From: Datnioides undecimradiatus
Taxonomy: Eukaryota > Chordata > Actinopteri > Lobotiformes > Datnioididae
Assembly (NCBI GenBank): GCA_008933995.1
Contig: WARS01000054.1
Span: 4,411,642 to 4,475,641 of the forward strand
Length of the DNA stretch: 64,000 bases
Reading direction: 5' to 3'
Shown here: positions 59,403 through 64,000 of the stretch, piece by piece
Layout of the letters: each line of letters opens with the position of its first letter
Position numbering within the stretch: the first letter of the stretch is position 1
Notes under the pieces: model-generated
Told to the model about the DNA's origin: nothing
What the model saw: only the letters and a program-made list of their open reading frames with translations
Database searches by the model: none
Made by a program: the position numbers and the translations under genes

Positions 59403-62400
59403 TTTGAAATTTCTTCTTTATATAAAAAACAAAACACACAAACTTTTTTATAAATTTATTTTTTTATTTTACACATTTTTTATTTTTTTTTTACAGCACA
59501 AAACACAAGACACAAATACTTTTAAATACATTTTTATTTCATATCTTTTTAATAAATAATAAATAAATACTTAATTTTAAAATAACAAAGGCTTCCACAG
59601 AAGACATAAAGAGACCCAAGGCGGGTAAGTTTGAGGATGGCTGGATCTAGAAAGGCGAGGCAGGAGGCCAGCGCCCCCGCCAGCATAACCAGGACTGGGG
59701 TGGCGGTTTCAGCCAGGGGATGGCCCATGCACCTCCCGGTCCCCTAGGGGGCCGGGCCTATCCCCTTTTTCCTAACCCTGACCCCTGACCCTAACCCTGC
59801 TTGTACTTTAGGCACTTTTAGCTGTAGGTGACTAAACCAGAGGTTAGTTAAGAGACATGAATCATATTAAGAGATATTTATATGTGTATATTCATTTTTA
59901 ATATTTTATATTTTTTATATCTCTTCTTTATTACTTCACTGAATATTAACTTCAGTCTTGTTCTTTTATCATTTGTTTGGTGTAAGGGTAGATGATTAAA
60001 ACAGACAAGGGTAAGTACCTTAACAGTTATTCTAATATTATTAGCATTAATGTCAGTCATTAATTAATTACTTTTTTTCATAAATCCAGTATCTAATTTA
60101 ATCCTACTTACTAATTCAGTAATAATTAACTCCTCTGTGTTTCACTGTATTTGACTTGATGTCAGTGTAGATGGTTCCTTACGTTAACAGACAATGATAA
60201 TATCAACAACATTGTTTTCATGTTTCCTCTGTTGAGATGTATTGCTACATTGCTTATGTGCAGGAAAGTTGATATGCAGACGCATGCACTTCTTAATCAC
60301 AGTAGATAAAATAACCACACTGCTTAGACACGTAGAGTAGCAATTGCATGAGAAAGGAGTTTCAACAGAGACATCAGAACAAGATATTCAGGAACAGAAT
60401 GTACAGCAGGAGTCAAGAACAACTCAATTTATTGTATAATCTACAGCTGTGGCCTTCTGAGATAGTTACTGTCCGGGGGATCGAGAATGCAGAAGATAGC
60501 TTTTGGTGTGGGAATGTGCAGTGTTGTATTCTTTTTTCTACACAGAAAACAGGAGCTATCAACGGCTGATGCTGATCATGAGAGCGAGCCAGATTATTAA
60601 TGAGGAGGACGCCTGCAAGAAGGAGTGTCCAGCCATGCACACGAGAATGATTACAATACCACATTCTTTACTTCCTATGTGTAACAGTAATATAACACGG
60701 ACCAGGGAAAGATGTGAACTGATGCTGTGACTGTATGTTTGTCATGGAAACATAGTCTGGTCCAGAACTCTGTAAACGATCTCTTTTTCTTATGCATACT
60801 TTGCTGTTAGAAGACAAATAAAAGAATTGGTGATTTTTAACTTTGAGGAGACTCCTGCATCCTTCATCAAACGAACGCGTGAGTTCAGATGGAGAACTCA
60901 ACACCTCTCAGTTAGCTGCTATATCAATACTAATGAACTGCTCTCTGTTGGACTGTTGTGTATTCCTCTTTATGCAGTTGCAGATGCTTAATTCAGAGAT
61001 TGTTGATTTCACTCACTCTGTTTTCCACTTTTCTATCTTACACACGCGCCGTCCACTTCCCAGCGTGAAGCAACCACGGAAGACTGGAAGCTCAACATCC
61101 GGGATTTGCAGACAACGAGAAGATTCGAGCAGACCAGGAGGATGCACGGAGGAGTCCAGCAGCAGCTGGAGAGCACTGGTCACCTCTCATTCAGTGGGCC
61201 CAGTGAGTAAAACTCCCCAGTGAGACTATAAGGAGCGAATGTGAGTCACATGAAGCCTCTATCTGTTTCTTCTCATTGTAAGTTATTGGAGGTGACAGTC
61301 TTCAATCCAAATGCCAATACTGCAAAGTTTGTAATTGTTGTGTCCAAAACGTCTTCCCCTGACTTGTTTTTCTGTCTCACAGGGCAACTCCTCTGTGTCT
61401 GTGACCTTCCTTGAGCAGCTGGAGAGGACGCCCACCCAGCCATCATCCCATGAAGCTCCTGGCACCACAACAGACTCTGGAGCCACTCTCAGTCCCCTAC
61501 CTGCTTCACTTATCTATTATTTCAAATATTAATATTAATAGTAACTGAATTTGAGCACTTTGCTATAGGAGCTATAGGTGAGTACTCCAGAGGTATTATT
61601 AATAAAGGTTTTTAATTTAAACAATCACATATTATTAATGTTATTATTTCAAACATTATTAGCCCTAATTTTCTATACTTATAATGTAGTTTATATTTGG
61701 AAATGGTTATAACAGACCAAGATGAGCCATTATTTTTATAATATGAGAAGTGGGTTTGGGACACTATTACATACATACACACACACACACACACACATAC
61801 ACATTATACACCATAGTTTGACAGTCATCAGTTCTCAATCAGACAGGCTTGGTGGCTGTCCTGTTTTCCAATAAATCAATAATAAATAACCTGAAATGAT
61901 TCCCCAATGTTCAGCCTCTCATTTGCACTTTGGTCTATATCAAAGTCTGACAACATGGTTTGGAAACATCGATACCAAGGTGCCAAACCATGAGCAGTTA
62001 CCAGGATGAAATGAGCAAACCAATAGTTAGTGAAGGAAGTGAGGAACAACAGGAGGAACTTGATCATTGCCACTTGTCTATAACTACTTCAATTGTGTAA
62101 AATGGAGAATATGGCAGATAACGAGTCACAACAGACTGGAGGATTCTTATATTGCTGAATCATGAGGTCACAAATTGGCTTATGTAAATTCGTTTCTTGG
62201 ATTTCTATCATACACTGAACAGAGCTGAATTACAGATCAACAACAAAAATCAAGATCATGTGGTTTGGTTCAACTTTAGTTGTCCAGGCTGTTCCTAATG
62301 AACAACAGAGGAGCTGTAACAAAGTGAACTGGTGGTTTAATGAAGGTAAAATGAATACTGTCAGCTGAGCTCTCAATCTTTACCTGACCTGAGCAGAATA

Positions 62401-62949
62401 AAAGGTACCCTTTATTACATTATGCCATCTAATTAATGTGCATGCTGTCTAATTAAGCTGTTATGATATGGTAGTAGCATTAGATATTGTCTGATTACAG
62501 CATAATTTAGTAGTAAGAATAGAAATATGTCTCACGTTAGTATTTGTTGTATCTGACGTGACATTATATTTGATTTCTCTATTAATCTGATCTTGTAAAT
62601 GGTCTATCAAGATTTTAAAAATTTTACAAATTCCATAATGTAACTTGGGCAGACGCTTATCCACAGCTTAACCCTATATAGAACTCCACAACACAAGCAA
62701 GGATCTAGGAAAGCAACACGAAGTGCAAAGCAATATTTTACTTGGACCAAGGTGTCAGTTAGGATGAAGTAAAGTGCTTTTTGTTACCTAAGTATTTTGT
62801 TTTTTGTTATGCTTGTTACAAGCGGCCAGATGAAAAACAGTAGGGTCTAAACAGTTTTGTTGTGAGGACTTTGCAGATCGAAAGTTAATACTACTAAAAT
62901 ACTTTTGCAGGATCAGCAAGCATTTTAGAATCACAGACAGAGAATTCCA

Positions 62950-63668
62950 TTGTTAAAAACATATCAGTAAGAGGGAGTGAAGCTGCAGCCTTGGCTGTTT
63001 CATCGGCATATGGTTTCCAGGTGAAAATGTATCTTTTCCTTTTGTAAAGTAGCACACCAAATAGCTACTTGTTTTTGGTAGCTGTATAGCATTCAACAGA
63101 TTTAGGACCAGATCTTGTGTAATATTGGTTTTACCTGTTGTAATCATTACTTCCTGTTTCCCCACCGTTCAGAAAAAATGTGGCATGTAAAAGTATACTG
63201 GCTATCTGTATAGACTGTTTACCAAGACTCCAGTTTATATAAGCCGTCAACACAATCAGCCTTAGCAGCATGAAGAATAATGAGGAGGAAGCCAAGTGTG
63301 CCAAGAACATCAGATAGTGTAACAACAGCAAAGCCACGCATGTTAGTACCATTAGGTCGTTTAAAAAGATCTGTCCACAAACACAGTCAGGTCAGTTGCA
63401 GCCACACAGCCTTTCCTCCCATTGGGAGGAGCGTGGCTGGGTTCAGCTAGCATCTTTCAATAGTTGTGTGGTTGTGACAAAAAGAACAGTCATACATGAG
63501 AGATGTCTGGCAGGTGACAGGCTGCCCTATGATGCCACAAGAACCGCCACAGCATGTGTAACAAGTACGCCAGAGGCTGATATAGTACCAACGGAGCAGA
63601 AGCCTGTATTTCGCTTGTGAGGCCGCATAACAGCCTGCTGCAGACAAATCTGGCATGGCGTGTGTCAC
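62950..63668 (-). pseudogene. Remnant resembling retroviral pol, unit 2
   Basis: Counterpart of the unit 1 remnant. The minus strand has LLNAIQLPK and TKGKDTFSPGNH, which fit the end of RNase H before the alanine-rich block; this part is clearer than in unit 1. The frame then shifts. The fragment is broken and has no intact domain. Confidence 0.35.
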
Positions 63669-63947
63669 ACCATCAAGCTTGAGAGAATAATGGGCTTATA
63701 GGTCAATCTTATCACCATGTCATAAATCCATTTTTGCAACTTCCAGTCTGGACAAAAGGTTTTGTGCTGTCTGGGATACTTAAGACTGAGGAGCTGGCCA
63801 GCATTTCCTTTAGTTTTATAAAGGCCTTTTCTTACCTCTGTCCATGAGATTTACTCAAAGGCCATCATGCTTCCACATATAAGGTCTTGGTAATGTAGAA
63901 TAACTCTGAATTGGCAATGATTCAGAGTTAACCCTAACCCCCCCCCC

Positions 63948-64000
63948 CTCGCCTCTCTTTTTCTTTCCTCCTCCCGTCTTCTCTCCCTTCCTCTTCTTTT
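63948..64000 (+). repeat. Tandem macrosatellite, start of unit 3 (partial)
   Basis: CTCGCCTCTC and the C/T-rich tract match the starts of units 1 and 2. It runs off the window, so the array continues to the right. Confidence 0.8.

Larger units (their letters stand above)
57702..63947 (+). repeat. Tandem macrosatellite, unit 2 (about 6.25 kb)
   Basis: It repeats unit 1 block for block: TATG tracts at about 57885-58108 and 58545-58800, AAAGGCTTC segments at about 58258 and 59588, the degraded ribozyme-like motif at about 59341-59402, AATAAAAG near 60824, a (CA)n run near 61778 and the retroviral-like remnant. Many one- to four-base insertions and deletions separate it from unit 1, so no long frame is shared. 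Confidence 0.85.

Noticed and set aside
51471-64000. Ribosomal DNA as the nature of the tandem array
   Set aside because: I see no conserved rRNA core sequence; the content is retroelement-like and AT-rich.
1-64000. tRNA genes, CRISPR arrays or bacterial-type operons
   Set aside because: No tRNA box A/B pair in a cloverleaf was noticed, and there is no regular spacer-repeat pattern; the DNA is that of a vertebrate nucleus.

Overview
This window looks like nuclear DNA of a teleost fish. The genes are spliced and compact. The 3' end of an SV2-type synaptic vesicle gene sits next to aminopeptidase N genes; SV2B and ANPEP also lie on one human chromosome arm (15q26). The repeats are typical of fish: L2/Maui-like LINEs, Tc1 elements with TA target sites, a piggyBac-type MITE and a Penelope-like retroelement. 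Everything here was read from sequence by hand; no search was run.

Layout: 1-608 holds the last two coding exons of an SV2B-like transporter (+), followed by a long AT-rich 3' flank. From 6254 to 33885 two complete aminopeptidase N genes lie head to tail on the minus strand. The downstream copy (6254-22828) has 23 coding exons and encodes 946 residues. The upstream copy (24550-33885) has 21 coding exons and encodes 971 residues. Every splice phase closes in both, and both keep the GAMEN motif, the HEXXH-X18-E zinc site and the catalytic tyrosine. They differ by two introns that only the downstream copy has. Their introns carry LINE fragments, LTR-like elements and a piggyBac-type MITE.

33886-49700 is a transposon-rich intergenic zone. 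It holds a decayed gag fragment, a pogo/Tigger-type MITE, two Tc1 elements with decayed transposases, a Tc1-type MITE, LTR-like copies and a 2.5 kb LINE. Pieces of what looks like a decayed multi-copy fish gene (SAMD3-like family) are scattered between these insertions.

49713-51149 is a 5'-truncated Penelope-like element with an uninterrupted RT plus GIY-YIG reading frame. It runs into a 105-bp minisatellite rich in CCTAACC. From about 51471 to the window end is a tandem array with a monomer near 6.24 kb: two full units and the start of a third. Each unit carries TATG-rich tracts, a duplicated Penelope-like terminal segment, a GC-box/TATA promoter-like patch, a hammerhead-ribozyme-like motif (well formed only in unit 1) and, on the minus strand, remnants resembling retroviral RNase H. 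This array with its ribozyme-like motif and telomere-like neighbour is the least ordinary part of the window.
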